Assembly (NCBI RefSeq): GCF_023657595.1
Contig: NZ_CP098323.1
Span: 3,930,001 to 3,994,000, forward strand
DNA: 64,000 bases
Source of the DNA: Cytobacillus firmus
Lineage (GTDB): Bacteria; Bacillota; Bacilli; Bacillales; Cytobacillaceae
Direction of reading: 5' to 3'
The first letter of the stretch is position 1; every line of letters begins with the position of its first letter. Below are positions 1-8,326 of the stretch, piece by piece. The notes below the pieces were generated by a model, which made no database searches, had not been told where the DNA came from, and saw only the letters and a list, made by a program, of their open reading frames with translations. Made by a program: the position numbers and the translations under genes.

Positions 1-1398
1 TAAATCACTATCAAGCTTTTCCCTCAATGTCATCAAAGCTGCTGCTTTTCTTGCTAAATGTCCGCCAAGTTCTTTTTCTTCCGGAATCCGCCTTTTTGCT
101 CCTTTGCCATAGAAAGCTTCATCAGATTGAATCGCATGATAGCCATGATTTTTTGCTATAGATGCTATATCCTCAATACTCTGAGATGGGTTAATAATAT
201 ATGAAGCAATATAGAGATCAAAGTCTGCTCCCTTTAGATGAATCCCATGATGCCGGAGTGACACTTCAGATCTTTTTGCATCATACACTGTCTTCTTTTT
301 CGTTTCATCTTCAGCCCATCTTTTAAAAACATCTGATTCTAAAGCCTTATCTTTGGAGAAGTAGAAATTCCCTTTATCATTTGCAACGGAAAAACCAATG
401 ATGTCTGCATAATGGTAATTATCCTCTAGAAGCTCAACATAAAATGCATTTTCATCAGAAAACATATCTTCTTTAATTTCGTCTGCTATGATAAATTCAA
501 TTTCATCCAGATTCTCTTCGATTGCTTCAGTGTCCCCGCCGATTTTTTCCAGCAGCGAGTTAAAGCCAAGTTCTTTAAAGATGCTTATAACTTTTTCTTT
601 TTCAAAACCTTCATATTCAATGTCTTCAATTTTGATTTCAACGGGAGCTTCCCTCGAGATAGTAGCAAGTTCTTTGCTCATTAAAGCTTGCTCCCTGAAT
701 TCTTCCAGCTTTTCTTTCAGTTTTTTTCCGCTCACCTCATCAACAGATTTCAAGAGCTCTTCAAGGGTTCCAAACTCTTTCAGCAATTTAAGGGCTGTTT
801 TTTCGCCCACTCCCGGCACACCCGGAATATTATCTGAACTATCCCCCATCAGGCCTTTCATATCAATAATCCTGTCAGGCGTTATTCCGTATTTCTCTTC
901 TATATGAGCTGGCGTGTATTCTTCAATATCTGTAATTCCTTTGCGGGTGATGCTGACTGTGACAGAATCGGAACTTAACTGTGTTAAATCCTTATCCCCT
1001 GATATAACTTTAACTTCATATCCATCTTTTTCGGCATGGAGGGATAGTGTTCCAATGATATCATCCGCTTCATAATTTTCCAGTTCATATCTGGAGATTC
1101 CATAAGCATCAAGAAGCTCTCTTATATAAGGAAACTGCTCTGATAGCTCAGGTGGAGTTTTCTGCCGGCCGCCTTTATACTCGCTAAAGGTTTTATGGCG
1201 AAATGTTGTTTTTCCGGCATCGAACGCCACAAGGAGATGCGTCGGTTTTTCATCCTCCAGAATCCTCTGCAGCATCATGGTAAATCCGTAGACAGCATTG
1301 GTATGTATTCCTTTATCATTGTTTAAGAGCGGCAAAGCAAAAAATGCCCGATAAGCAATGCTGTTGCCGTCTATCAGAACAAGCTTTTTTTTATCCAA
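1..1398 (-). CDS. polA: DNA polymerase I, N-terminal part (cut by window edge)
   Basis: This is the first 466 codons of DNA polymerase I, the repair and Okazaki-fragment polymerase; the polymerase domain lies off the left edge. The N-terminal 5'-3' exonuclease domain is clear (start LDKKKLVLIDGNS, then AFDAGKTTFRH, YEADDIIGT, GDKDLTQL, MGDSSDNIPGVPGVGEKTA). The following 3'-5' exonuclease-like domain (from about residue 300) shows YVELLEDN where a proofreading enzyme would carry an Asp-x-Glu pair, so proofreading is probably lost, as is known for Bacillus Pol I. The start is a TTG at 1398, nine bases after an AAGGAGG ribosome-binding site. Two repeat units lie directly upstream and leave little room for a conventional promoter. 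Confidence 0.97.
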   Translation of the reverse strand, partial: MDKKKLVLIDGNSIAYRAFFALPLLNNDKGIHTNAVYGFTMMLQRILEDEKPTHLLVAFDAGKTTFRHKTFSEYKGGRQKTPPELSEQFPYIRELLDAYGISRYELENYEADDIIGTLSLHAEKDGYEVKVISGDKDLTQLSSDSVTVSITRKGITDIEEYTPAHIEEKYGITPDRIIDMKGLMGDSSDNIPGVPGVGEKTALKLLKEFGTLEELLKSVDEVSGKKLKEKLEEFREQALMSKELATISREAPVEIKIEDIEYEGFEKEKVISIFKELGFNSLLEKIGGDTEAIEENLDEIEFIIADEIKEDMFSDENAFYVELLEDNYHYADIIGFSVANDKGNFYFSKDKALESDVFKRWAEDETKKKTVYDAKRSEVSLRHHGIHLKGADFDLYIASYIINPSQSIEDIASIAKNHGYHAIQSDEAFYGKGAKRRIPEEKELGGHLARKAAALMTLREKLDSDL

Positions 1399-1420
1399 CT
1401 AATATCTCCTCCTTATTAAG

Positions 1421-1568
1421 AAAAGCGGAAGCGCCTTGTCCACCCCCGACGCCTCGAGGGGGTAGGCGCTGCAGCTAGACAGTTATCTAACTTGAAAAGC
1501 GGAAGCGCCTTGTCCACCCCCGACACCTCGAGGGGGCAGGCGCTGCAGCTAGACAGTTGTCTAACTTG
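1421..1568 (-). repeat. Repeat family A, two tandem 74-bp units
   Basis: Two head-to-tail units (1421-1494 and 1495-1568) differ at only three positions; a degenerate third start follows at 1569. Read on the minus strand each unit begins AACTGTCTAGCT and ends AAGGCGCTTCCGCTTTT. Within the unit, GCGCC pairs with GGCGC and ACCCCC with GGGGGT to form a hairpin. The same ends bound the longer copies at 27126-27475 and 30049-30488. The pair fills the space between the hflC terminator and the polA ribosome-binding site, so it is probably transcribed as part of the polA leader. Confidence 0.85.
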
Positions 1569-1598
1569 AAAAGCACAAGTGACCTTGCCCACAATAAA

Positions 1599-1659
1599 AA
1601 AGCCGTTATTTTTCCTTTATTCTATCATGAGCAGATAGAGAAAGAAAAATAACGGCTTT
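1599..1659 (-). terminator. Terminator after hflC
   Basis: Positions 1599-1614 and 1644-1659 form a perfect 16-bp stem, and the inner part (CTTT..TTCTATC with GATAGAG..AAAG) continues the pairing. A U-run follows on the minus strand. It lies 15 nt past the hflC stop. Confidence 0.85.
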
Positions 1660-1674
1660 CCATTTAAATGCTAT

Positions 1675-2607
1675 CTAATTAGTATTCCCCATCAGCAGAC
1701 GGGCATATGGCGAATCAGAAGGCAGAACAATTACAGTCTCGCCATTGATAGTCTTTTTATAGGATTCAAGTGTGCGGAATAAGGAATAGAATTCAGGATC
1801 TTTTGAGAAGGCTTCATTGTAGACCTTCGCGGCTCCCGCTTCCCCTTCTGCCCGAATGACTTCAGCATCTGCCTGGGCCTTCGCAAGCATTTCCCTGACG
1901 GTCCTGTCTGTTTCAGCAATAATAACATTCTTCTGAGCATCACCCCTGGACAGATATTCCTGGGCTGTCGACTGGCGCTCGGAAATCATCCTGGTATACA
2001 CAGACTGTTCATTTTCAGCCGGTAGATCAGTCCGTTTAATGCGAACATCTGTTACTGTGATTCCATAATTATCATTTGCAAGCAGCTCATTCACTTTTGT
2101 GGTGATTTGATCATTCAATGATCCTCGTGAAGATTTTTCATCATTGATGATTTCTTCATAATTCAGCCGACCCAGTTCGGAGCGGGTCACGGAGTAAATG
2201 AATTCTTCCATTCTGGCCTCCGCTCCCTCCAATGTTCTGGCGTTTGAGATCATTTTCTTGGGATCATCAATCTTCCAGACTGCATAGTTATCGATAATCA
2301 TAACTTTTTTGTCCTTAGTATTGATTTCAGCTTCAGACACGTCATAAGTCATTTGATATCTTGGGAGCGTAGAGACACTTTGGATGAATGGTATTTTATA
2401 AGCTAATCCAGGTTCACTCTCAATCCTGACCACCTCTCCAAATTGACGGATAACCTTGTATTCCCCTTCCTTTACAATAAACAGGTTGCTGAACAATATC
2501 CCTAGGCCTGCAATGATGAGCACCAGGATGATTCCTAGTTTGGTATAGCTTCTCCACTTGAAATTTCCGCCCCGTTCATTGATATTCACAATATTTTGAT
2601 CACTCAT
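1675..2607 (-). CDS. hflC: HflC, SPFH-family protease modulator
   Basis: This 310-residue protein forms, with HflK, a membrane complex that in other bacteria surrounds FtsH and modulates membrane-protein degradation. One transmembrane segment (about residues 24-46) is followed by an SPFH/band-7 domain (starting FIVKEGEYKVIRQFGEVVRI) and a long charged helical stretch rich in Ala, Glu and Arg (AKAQADAEVIRAEGEAGAAK) typical of oligomerising SPFH proteins. The ATG overlaps the end of hflK by 8 nt (ATGAGTGA), so the two are translationally coupled. The next gene downstream is polA, behind a strong terminator. Family assignment is firm; a role with FtsH here is inferred from the family. Confidence 0.93.
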   Translation of the reverse strand: MSDQNIVNINERGGNFKWRSYTKLGIILVLIIAGLGILFSNLFIVKEGEYKVIRQFGEVVRIESEPGLAYKIPFIQSVSTLPRYQMTYDVSEAEINTKDKKVMIIDNYAVWKIDDPKKMISNARTLEGAEARMEEFIYSVTRSELGRLNYEEIINDEKSSRGSLNDQITTKVNELLANDNYGITVTDVRIKRTDLPAENEQSVYTRMISERQSTAQEYLSRGDAQKNVIIAETDRTVREMLAKAQADAEVIRAEGEAGAAKVYNEAFSKDPEFYSLFRTLESYKKTINGETVIVLPSDSPYARLLMGNTN

Positions 2608-3565
2608 TATCCGTGCCCCCCTCCTCTTTCGGTTTGGACTGTTCTTTCTCCAGAGGCCTGATCGGGAAATACTTCATAGTGTTTCCATCGTCATTCATAA
2701 TGTAAATCTCTGCACCTGGAAGAACTTGCTCAAGCGTTTCAATGACAAGACGCTCTCTTGTTATATCAGGATTATTTTTATATTCCCCATACAATTTATT
2801 AAAGACTGCTACATCTCCACGTGCTCTTTCGAGACGGGCTGCCTTTTCCCCATTCGCTTTAGAGATAAGGGCTTTCTTCTCACCTTCTGCTTCATTCATT
2901 CTCTGATTCTTATATTTATCTGCTTCATTTTTTTTAGTATTTGCGGTTTCCCTCGCATCGGTTACATCCGTAAAAGCTTTTCTTACATCATCATTCGGCA
3001 GCTCGACATCCTGGAGTTTTACTGCAAGAATTGATATGCCAATATCATATTTGCCAATTAAAGAGGTTAGTAGCTCTCTGACATCCGCTTCGATATCTGC
3101 TTTACCTGAGGTCAGCGCGTCATCTATCTTCGATCCTCCAATAATACTTCTTAAGGATGAGGAAGTAGCATCATATAGAATTTCTTCCGGCTCTTCAGCA
3201 TTATATAGGTATTTTTCCGGATCAGTAATTTTCCACTGTACAACCAGATCTGCAAGAACGATATTTTCATCCCCGGTTATCATCTTTGTCTCATCGGGAA
3301 AGTCCTTTATTTCCCCACCTTTTTCTTCATATCCAAACTGCAGCGAAAATGTTTCCTTCGAAAGCTTCTCCACGCTTTGGACAGGCCACGGCAATTTAAA
3401 GTGAAGTCCCGGCTCCGTAATACCTTCCTCAACCTTTCCAAATGTTAAAATGACTGCCTGATCCGATTCATCCACGGTATACCATGTTGTAAAGGCAACT
3501 ATACTTAAAATAACAATTGCGATAATTAGGCCTGCGATTGTATAAATCCGCTTTAAGCTGATCAT
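2600..3565 (-). CDS. hflK: HflK, SPFH-family protease modulator
   Basis: This is the HflK partner of HflC, 321 residues from the ATG at 3565. That start has a GGAAGGGGAGAAAGAA ribosome-binding stretch and places the transmembrane helix (about residues 8-28, TIAGLIIAIVILSIVAFTTW) at the N terminus as in the family. A longer in-frame start at 3604 would only add 13 charged residues with no Shine-Dalgarno site. An SPFH domain follows (DESDQAVILTFGKV), then a charged coiled-coil-like region (about 205-260). The gene overlaps hflC by 8 nt. The upstream gap to phoR holds a terminator and presumably the hflKC promoter. Confidence 0.92.
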   Translation of the reverse strand: MISLKRIYTIAGLIIAIVILSIVAFTTWYTVDESDQAVILTFGKVEEGITEPGLHFKLPWPVQSVEKLSKETFSLQFGYEEKGGEIKDFPDETKMITGDENIVLADLVVQWKITDPEKYLYNAEEPEEILYDATSSSLRSIIGGSKIDDALTSGKADIEADVRELLTSLIGKYDIGISILAVKLQDVELPNDDVRKAFTDVTDARETANTKKNEADKYKNQRMNEAEGEKKALISKANGEKAARLERARGDVAVFNKLYGEYKNNPDITRERLVIETLEQVLPGAEIYIMNDDGNTMKYFPIRPLEKEQSKPKEEGGTDNE

Positions 3566-3673
3566 TTCTTTCTCCCCTTCCTGGCACTTTCTATACCTTT
3601 TCATACGATTTATTTACGTAAAGGTTTCATAAATATGACAAAAGTTAAGGAAAGAAGGAAAGTCGATGAAAGT

Positions 3674-3710
3674 GAAAAAGGCGAAAGCGGGGTCAGCTTT
3701 CACCTTTTTC
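3674..3710 (-). terminator. Terminator after phoR
   Basis: Positions 3674-3688 and 3696-3710 pair over 15 bp with one mismatch and a 7-nt loop, ending in a T-rich tract on the minus strand. It closes the phoPR transcript before hflK. Confidence 0.7.
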
Positions 3711-3828
3711 TATGGCTCCTTGGATGAAGGGGTTTAACAATTATGATTTTATCAGCGGAATGTAAAGAGAACATAAATCTCCTGTAAAAATAATGTAAAG
3801 TTAATTCTGCCGCTTCATCCATCTTTTT

Positions 3829-5589
3829 CTATATTTTTTTCGGAAGTTCAATAATAAAGGCGGTGCCTTTGCCGACCTCGCTTTTTACCGAGATAGTTCC
3901 CTTATGTGCTTCAACGAGATGCTTTACGATTGCAAGCCCCAGCCCTGTTCCGCCGGAGTTCCTGCTTCTGGCTTTATCAACCCGATAAAAACGTTCAAAG
4001 ATACGCGGAATTTCTCCGGCTTCAATTCCAATCCCTGTATCCCTTATTTCGGTTAGAACTGTGCTGTCTGAATCTGCAGACGAAATATAGACGACCCCCT
4101 GATTTGGCGTATAAGAAATTGCATTTGATATGATATTTATAAACACCTGCTTAAGCCGGTGAACATCACCTTCAATATATACAGGTTTATCCTCTCTCTT
4201 ATATTCCAAAACGATTTCCTTTTCCGCTGCTTTCCCTTTCATGATGGCTACTACATCTTCGAGCACATCAGCCAGATCCAGCTGCTGAATGGACAAGCTA
4301 AAGCCTTGCTTTTCGATTTTCGACAGATCCAGTAATTCCTGAATAAGAGATTGCAGACGATCACTTTCCTTCAAAATGATATTGAGGAAATCATTAAGAG
4401 TCTGTTTGTTTTCCATTGCACCATCCAAGAGAGTTTCAGAGAAGCCCTTTATAGAGGTAATAGGTGTTTTCAATTCATGAGAAACATTCGCTACAAAATC
4501 CTTCCTCATCTGCTCAAGCTTCTTCAGTTCTGTAATATCATGAAAAACAAGCAGTATCCCTTTCCATTCATCATTCGTCCCGATAATCGGAACTCCATAT
4601 ACTTCAAAATAACGTCTTTCGATATTGACGGGAATAATGAGCTGCTTTTTTACTTTCTGCTCGGTCATAAAAATTTCTTCAACCACTTCGGTAATACCTT
4701 TGTGTTCTATCACTTCATAATAGAGCTTGTAAAGGTATTCGGAAGGGTTTACATTGAAAACCTCTTTATATGGCCGGTTCACTAAATTAATATAGCCTCT
4801 GCTGTCAATAAGAATTAAACCGCTTCCCATGTTTTCAATAAGAGCACCCAGTCTGTCCTGCTGCATTTCCTGGGATTTCACCATTTCCTGAAGATTCCTC
4901 GCCAGTACATTGATAGACTTACTCAGCATACCAGTTTCATCTTCCTGATCTTCATATGTTCTTGCCCGATAGTTTCCCTTAGTAAGTTCAATCGCAACCT
5001 GTGTTGCTGACTCAATAGGCTTTGTATATCGGGCCGTAATTCTTGACCCGAGCAGAATAATCAGAAATAAAGACAAACCAAGACTGACAGCTAAAATCCA
5101 CCAAATCTGCTGATAGGCCTTTTGGAATTCAGCAAGCTTCGTGCTCAAGAAAATATAGCCTTCCTTCTCGCCATTTATCATGACAGGCTGCCAATAATAG
5201 TGCAGATTAAACCCTCCGGCCACTTCCCATCCTGATTCATATACAGATTTCTTTTTTAATACTTCTACTATGATTTCCTGGTGCCTGCTTTGTGATGTCT
5301 CACTTTTCACGCTGCTATCCATTAATATTCTGCCCTTGTTATCAGTAGCAGTTACACGCACATCAAGTATGTCACCCAGCTCATTGATTCTCTCAATAGT
5401 AATGGATCCAATGCCTCCATTGCCCTCAATATAGCTCGCCGCCATTTCAGTCTCTTTTTGCAGACGTGCATCAAATGTATTTAAATAATAGCTTTTAAAA
5501 AGCTGGCCTAAAAGTAGGCCTAATGCAACTAAAACAACCAGAATTAAAGAAAGCAATGCGAAAAGCAGGCGGGTGCGAAAGGTTGTCAT
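3829..5589 (-). CDS. phoR: PhoR, phosphate-responsive sensor histidine kinase
   Basis: This 586-residue membrane kinase phosphorylates PhoP, the phosphate-starvation regulator. In order it has a first membrane helix (about 7-30), an extracytoplasmic sensor domain (31-160), a second helix (about 163-183), a HAMP linker (184-237), a PAS domain (about 245-355), a dimerisation/phosphoacceptor domain with His371 in FVANVSHELKTP, and an HATPase domain with the N box, DTGIGI and GGTGLGL motifs. Length and architecture match Bacillus PhoR. The ATG overlaps the phoP stop by 4 nt (ATGA), so the two are one operon with the regulator first. Confidence 0.95.
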   Translation of the reverse strand: MTTFRTRLLFALLSLILVVLVALGLLLGQLFKSYYLNTFDARLQKETEMAASYIEGNGGIGSITIERINELGDILDVRVTATDNKGRILMDSSVKSETSQSRHQEIIVEVLKKKSVYESGWEVAGGFNLHYYWQPVMINGEKEGYIFLSTKLAEFQKAYQQIWWILAVSLGLSLFLIILLGSRITARYTKPIESATQVAIELTKGNYRARTYEDQEDETGMLSKSINVLARNLQEMVKSQEMQQDRLGALIENMGSGLILIDSRGYINLVNRPYKEVFNVNPSEYLYKLYYEVIEHKGITEVVEEIFMTEQKVKKQLIIPVNIERRYFEVYGVPIIGTNDEWKGILLVFHDITELKKLEQMRKDFVANVSHELKTPITSIKGFSETLLDGAMENKQTLNDFLNIILKESDRLQSLIQELLDLSKIEKQGFSLSIQQLDLADVLEDVVAIMKGKAAEKEIVLEYKREDKPVYIEGDVHRLKQVFINIISNAISYTPNQGVVYISSADSDSTVLTEIRDTGIGIEAGEIPRIFERFYRVDKARSRNSGGTGLGLAIVKHLVEAHKGTISVKSEVGKGTAFIIELPKKI

Positions 5590-6302
5590 TCTCCTTTAGG
5601 CTCCTCCAATTTGTAGCCCAGTCCGCGAATGGTCTTAATATATACAGGTTTTTTGGTGTTTGCTTCAATTTTCTCTCTTAAATGGCTAATATGTACATCA
5701 ACGATTCTCGTGTCTCCTGCAAAATCATAATTCCAGACTGCACTAAGCAGCTGATCCCTTGTAAGGACACGGCTCTTATTCTTGGCAAGATATAATAACA
5801 ATTCAAATTCCTTCGGAGTTAATTCAAGAAGTTCTTCTTCAAAATAGGCTTCATAATGCTGTGGAAAGATCTTAAGGCCGCCAATTTTAAAAGAATCTCC
5901 ATCTTCTGATTTCTCCTCGGCAGCCTCAGGCACAAATTGTGTTCTCCGTAAGATAGCTTTAACTCTGGCAACCACTTCCCGTGGGCTGAAAGGTTTTGTC
6001 ATGTAATCATCTGCACCCAGTTCAAGACCAAGAACCTTATCAAATTCATCATCCTTGGCCGTCAGCATTAAAATAGGCGTCGCTATTTTCTGCTGTCTAA
6101 GCTGTTTGCATACTTCTATGCCATCAAGCTTTGGCAGCATAAGATCAAGTACAATAAGATCCGGCTTTTCAGAAATGGCCAGATCTTTGCCCTCCTGGCC
6201 ATCCATGGCTGTAATTACTTCATAGCCTGCCTGCTGCAGGTTGTATTGAAGTAAAGTTACGATAGATTGTTCGTCATCTACAACTAGAATTTTCTTATCC
6301 AT
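5586..6302 (-). CDS. phoP: PhoP, phosphate response regulator
   Basis: This 238-residue OmpR-type response regulator has a receiver domain with the acidic pair Asp9-Asp10, phosphoacceptor Asp53 (VLDLMLP), Thr81 and Lys103 (MTKPF). A winged-helix DNA-binding domain follows (ELTPKEFELLLYLAKN, then TRIVDVHISHLREKIE, ending in RGLGYKLE). In Bacillus it activates phosphate-scavenging and teichuronic acid genes and represses teichoic acid synthesis. The ATG follows a CGGAGGATCGT ribosome-binding site. In B. subtilis mdh can read into phoPR; here a MaoC-like gene and two terminators lie between mdh and phoP. Confidence 0.95.
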   Translation of the reverse strand: MDKKILVVDDEQSIVTLLQYNLQQAGYEVITAMDGQEGKDLAISEKPDLIVLDLMLPKLDGIEVCKQLRQQKIATPILMLTAKDDEFDKVLGLELGADDYMTKPFSPREVVARVKAILRRTQFVPEAAEEKSEDGDSFKIGGLKIFPQHYEAYFEEELLELTPKEFELLLYLAKNKSRVLTRDQLLSAVWNYDFAGDTRIVDVHISHLREKIEANTKKPVYIKTIRGLGYKLEEPKGE

Positions 6303-6480
6303 ACGATCCTCCGAGTGAATGAATTACCCCTGTTTGAACTTCAGCTGATTGATTGTCAGCGATTTTTAAAAAAAGCAGGTATCCCTCCTGCCTATCAACC
6401 CCTATTTGCCACATATCTTTATTATAATATATTTCATGATGTTTTTCGGGTCAATTGCTGGAAAGGATGGATTTCATAAA

Positions 6481-6509
6481 AAAAGATGTGCATATGCTGC
6501 ACATCTTTT
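6481..6509 (-). terminator. Terminator after the MaoC-like gene
   Basis: A perfect 12-bp stem (6481-6492 with 6498-6509) has a 5-nt loop and a U-rich tail on the minus strand. It sits five bases past the stop codon at 6515. Confidence 0.88.
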
Positions 6510-6514
6510 GACTA

Positions 6515-6991
6515 TCAGAAATTGTCCAAAGCATTTCCATCCATTGGCTGAGGCTTGTATGGCGGGCATACAAGGAGCTGTCCATTAATAACTGTCTGGT
6601 CCTCTTCATTTGTTCCCTGTACCTTAATTTGCACGGTATGATTTGAGGTGTTCACTTCTATTACTTCAAATAAAAATTGAACCGTACCATAATGATAGAC
6701 AGGCTTTGAGTACTCGATGTCCTGTTTTAAAACATGGCTTCCAGGGCCCGGCAAATATTTTGATATGGCAGAATTTATGATGCCATTCAGCATAACACTT
6801 GGTACAATTGGTTTTTTATAAGGTGTTTGTGAAGCATAATCATGCTGAATATATAAAGGGTTTGCATCGTTTGTCAGGCCCAGATACAGCAATAGGTCCT
6901 TGTCTTCTATTTTTTCTGTCAGCGTCAATTTTTCGCCTACAGATATTTCTTCAATGGTTCTTCCCAATTTTCTTTTCTTTCCAAGCAGCAT
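6515..6991 (-). CDS. MaoC/hot-dog-fold dehydratase-like protein
   Basis: This 158-residue protein has the hot-dog fold pattern of MaoC-type (R)-enoyl-CoA hydratases: GEKLTLTEKIEDKDLLLYLGLTNDANPLY carries the Asp-x-x-x-Pro-(hydrophobic) element of the hydratase motif, although the usual following His is not obvious (NPLYIQHDYA has one five positions on). The ATG at 6991 is chosen because it has an upstream CGGAGGTGC site; a longer frame to 7054 lacks one. The substrate is unknown; a role on a CoA thioester is inferred from the fold. Terminators lie on both sides, so it is a single-gene unit between mdh and phoP, an arrangement not found in B. subtilis as I know it. Confidence 0.75.
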   Translation of the reverse strand: MLLGKKRKLGRTIEEISVGEKLTLTEKIEDKDLLLYLGLTNDANPLYIQHDYASQTPYKKPIVPSVMLNGIINSAISKYLPGPGSHVLKQDIEYSKPVYHYGTVQFLFEVIEVNTSNHTVQIKVQGTNEEDQTVINGQLLVCPPYKPQPMDGNALDNF

Positions 6992-7123
6992 AGCTAAGCA
7001 CCTCCGAGTGTTGTAACCGTTTACATAATCACTGTAAAAAAATAGACTGCTCAATATTTTAAATTATTCAGTCTATTTTCTATATGATATCATTTTATAC
7101 TATTTCCCAAAAGGGCTTCCAGT

Positions 7124-7154
7124 AAAAAAAATCCGGGAAAAATCCCCGGATTTT
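7124..7154 (-). terminator. Terminator after mdh
   Basis: The arms 7128-7137 and 7145-7154 form a 10-bp stem (core ATCCGGG/CCCGGAT), followed by a run of U on the minus strand. Confidence 0.88.
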
Positions 7155-7175
7155 CTTCACATAGATTAGAACATC

Positions 7176-8117
7176 CTAGTAAGCTAATACTTCCATTACC
7201 TTGCGAACTGAATCTGCCGACTTATCAAGGGCAGCTTTTTCTTCACTTGTCAGTTCAAGCTCTATTACTTTTTCGATTCCGTTTGCTCCAAGGATTGCAG
7301 GCACACCAAGATAGATTCCTTCGTAGCCATATTCTCCTTCAAGGTAAGCAATGGAAGGCAGTACGCGGCGCTGATCTTTAAGGATAGCTTCACACATTTC
7401 CACTAGGGAAGCAGCTGGAGCATAGTAGGCACTTCCGTTCCCTAATAAGTTGACGATCTCTCCTCCGCCTTTGCGTGTACGCTCGACAATGGCATCTAGA
7501 CGATCTTTTGAAATTAATGATTCTAAAGGAATGCCGCCAGCATATGAATAGCGGACTAGCGGAACCATGTCATCACCATGTCCGCCAAGTACAAACCCTG
7601 TAATGTCTTTAACAGACAAATTCAGTTCCTGCGCGACAAATGTCCGGAAGCGAGCTGTGTCAAGAACACCTGACTGGCCAATTACACGGTTTTTCGGGAA
7701 GCCTGATTCCTTGAAAACTGTATAAGTCATCGCATCCACTGGATTAGTAAGCACAACAATATAGCTATTTGGAGAATGTTTTGCAATCTCCTGCGCTACA
7801 CTTTTCATAATCTTCTGGTTCGTTTGTACAAGGTCATCACGGCTCATGCCCGGCTTCCGTGCAATACCTGCTGTAATAACTACAATGTCAGAGTCTTGTG
7901 TATCTTCATAGTTTGAAGTACCTGTGATATTCGAATCGAATCCCTGAACAGGACTTGCTTCAAGCATATCAAGAGCTTTTCCCTTTGTAGGGTTTTCCAT
8001 TTGCGGAATATCGACCAGCACGACATCACCAAGTTCCTTCTGAGCCAGTAAGAATGCAGTTGTTGCTCCAGTAAATCCTCCACCGATTACAGAAATCTTT
8101 TTGCGTTTCAATGACAT
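7176..8117 (-). CDS. mdh: Malate dehydrogenase (lactate-dehydrogenase-like type)
   Basis: This 313-residue enzyme interconverts malate and oxaloacetate with NAD in the TCA cycle. It has the Rossmann glycine motif GGGFTG (residues 12-17), Asp36 for NAD specificity, substrate-binding Arg87, Arg93 (RKPGMSR) and Arg156, and the catalytic pair Asp153 and His180 ([10 protein letters not shown]). The length matches Bacillus Mdh. The ATG follows AAAGGAGGAACTGCTC. It is third in the citZ-icd-mdh order, but a perfect terminator after icd and a 209-nt gap suggest that mdh also has its own promoter. Confidence 0.97.
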   Translation of the reverse strand: MSLKRKKISVIGGGFTGATTAFLLAQKELGDVVLVDIPQMENPTKGKALDMLEASPVQGFDSNITGTSNYEDTQDSDIVVITAGIARKPGMSRDDLVQTNQKIMKSVAQEIAKHSPNSYIVVLTNPVDAMTYTVFKESGFPKNRVIGQSGVLDTARFRTFVAQELNLSVKDITGFVLGGHGDDMVPLVRYSYAGGIPLESLISKDRLDAIVERTRKGGGEIVNLLGNGSAYYAPAASLVEMCEAILKDQRRVLPSIAYLEGEYGYEGIYLGVPAILGANGIEKVIELELTSEEKAALDKSADSVRKVMEVLAY

Positions 8118-8171
8118 GAGCAGTTCCTCCTTTTGGAAATGAAAGTTTCAGGATTTGTATCCTTTATGTAA

Positions 8172-8194
8172 GAGGCTGTTACAAGGAACAGCCT
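8172..8194 (-). other. Hairpin in the mdh leader
   Basis: AGGCTGTT (8172-8179) and AACAGCCT (8187-8194) form a perfect 8-bp hairpin about 55 nt upstream of the mdh start. No U-run follows, so it is more likely a stability or processing structure than a terminator. Confidence 0.45.
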
Positions 8195-8292
8195 TCCTAT
8201 ATACACAATTTCAGAGAATCGCCAGCTGCCCGGCAAAAGAAGTTTCCTCAGGGAAGCACACAAAATAGCACTGCATGAATAGTATATTAGTC

Positions 8293-8320
8293 AAAAGCGC
8301 CTTTTATTAAAGGCGCTTTT
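8293..8320 (-). terminator. Terminator after icd
   Basis: A perfect 12-bp inverted repeat (8293-8304 with 8309-8320, loop TATT) begins six bases past the icd stop, with four T residues at its distal edge. It separates icd from mdh. Confidence 0.8.
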
Positions 8321-8326
8321 ACTTTT

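Noticed and set aside
488..907. Plus-strand open frame opposite polA
   Set aside because: It is a shadow frame of polA with Ser-rich content from antisense codons and no ribosome-binding site.
1421..1568. The tandem units before polA as a CRISPR array
   Set aside because: The two units are almost identical over their whole 74 bp with no unique spacers, and no cas genes are present.
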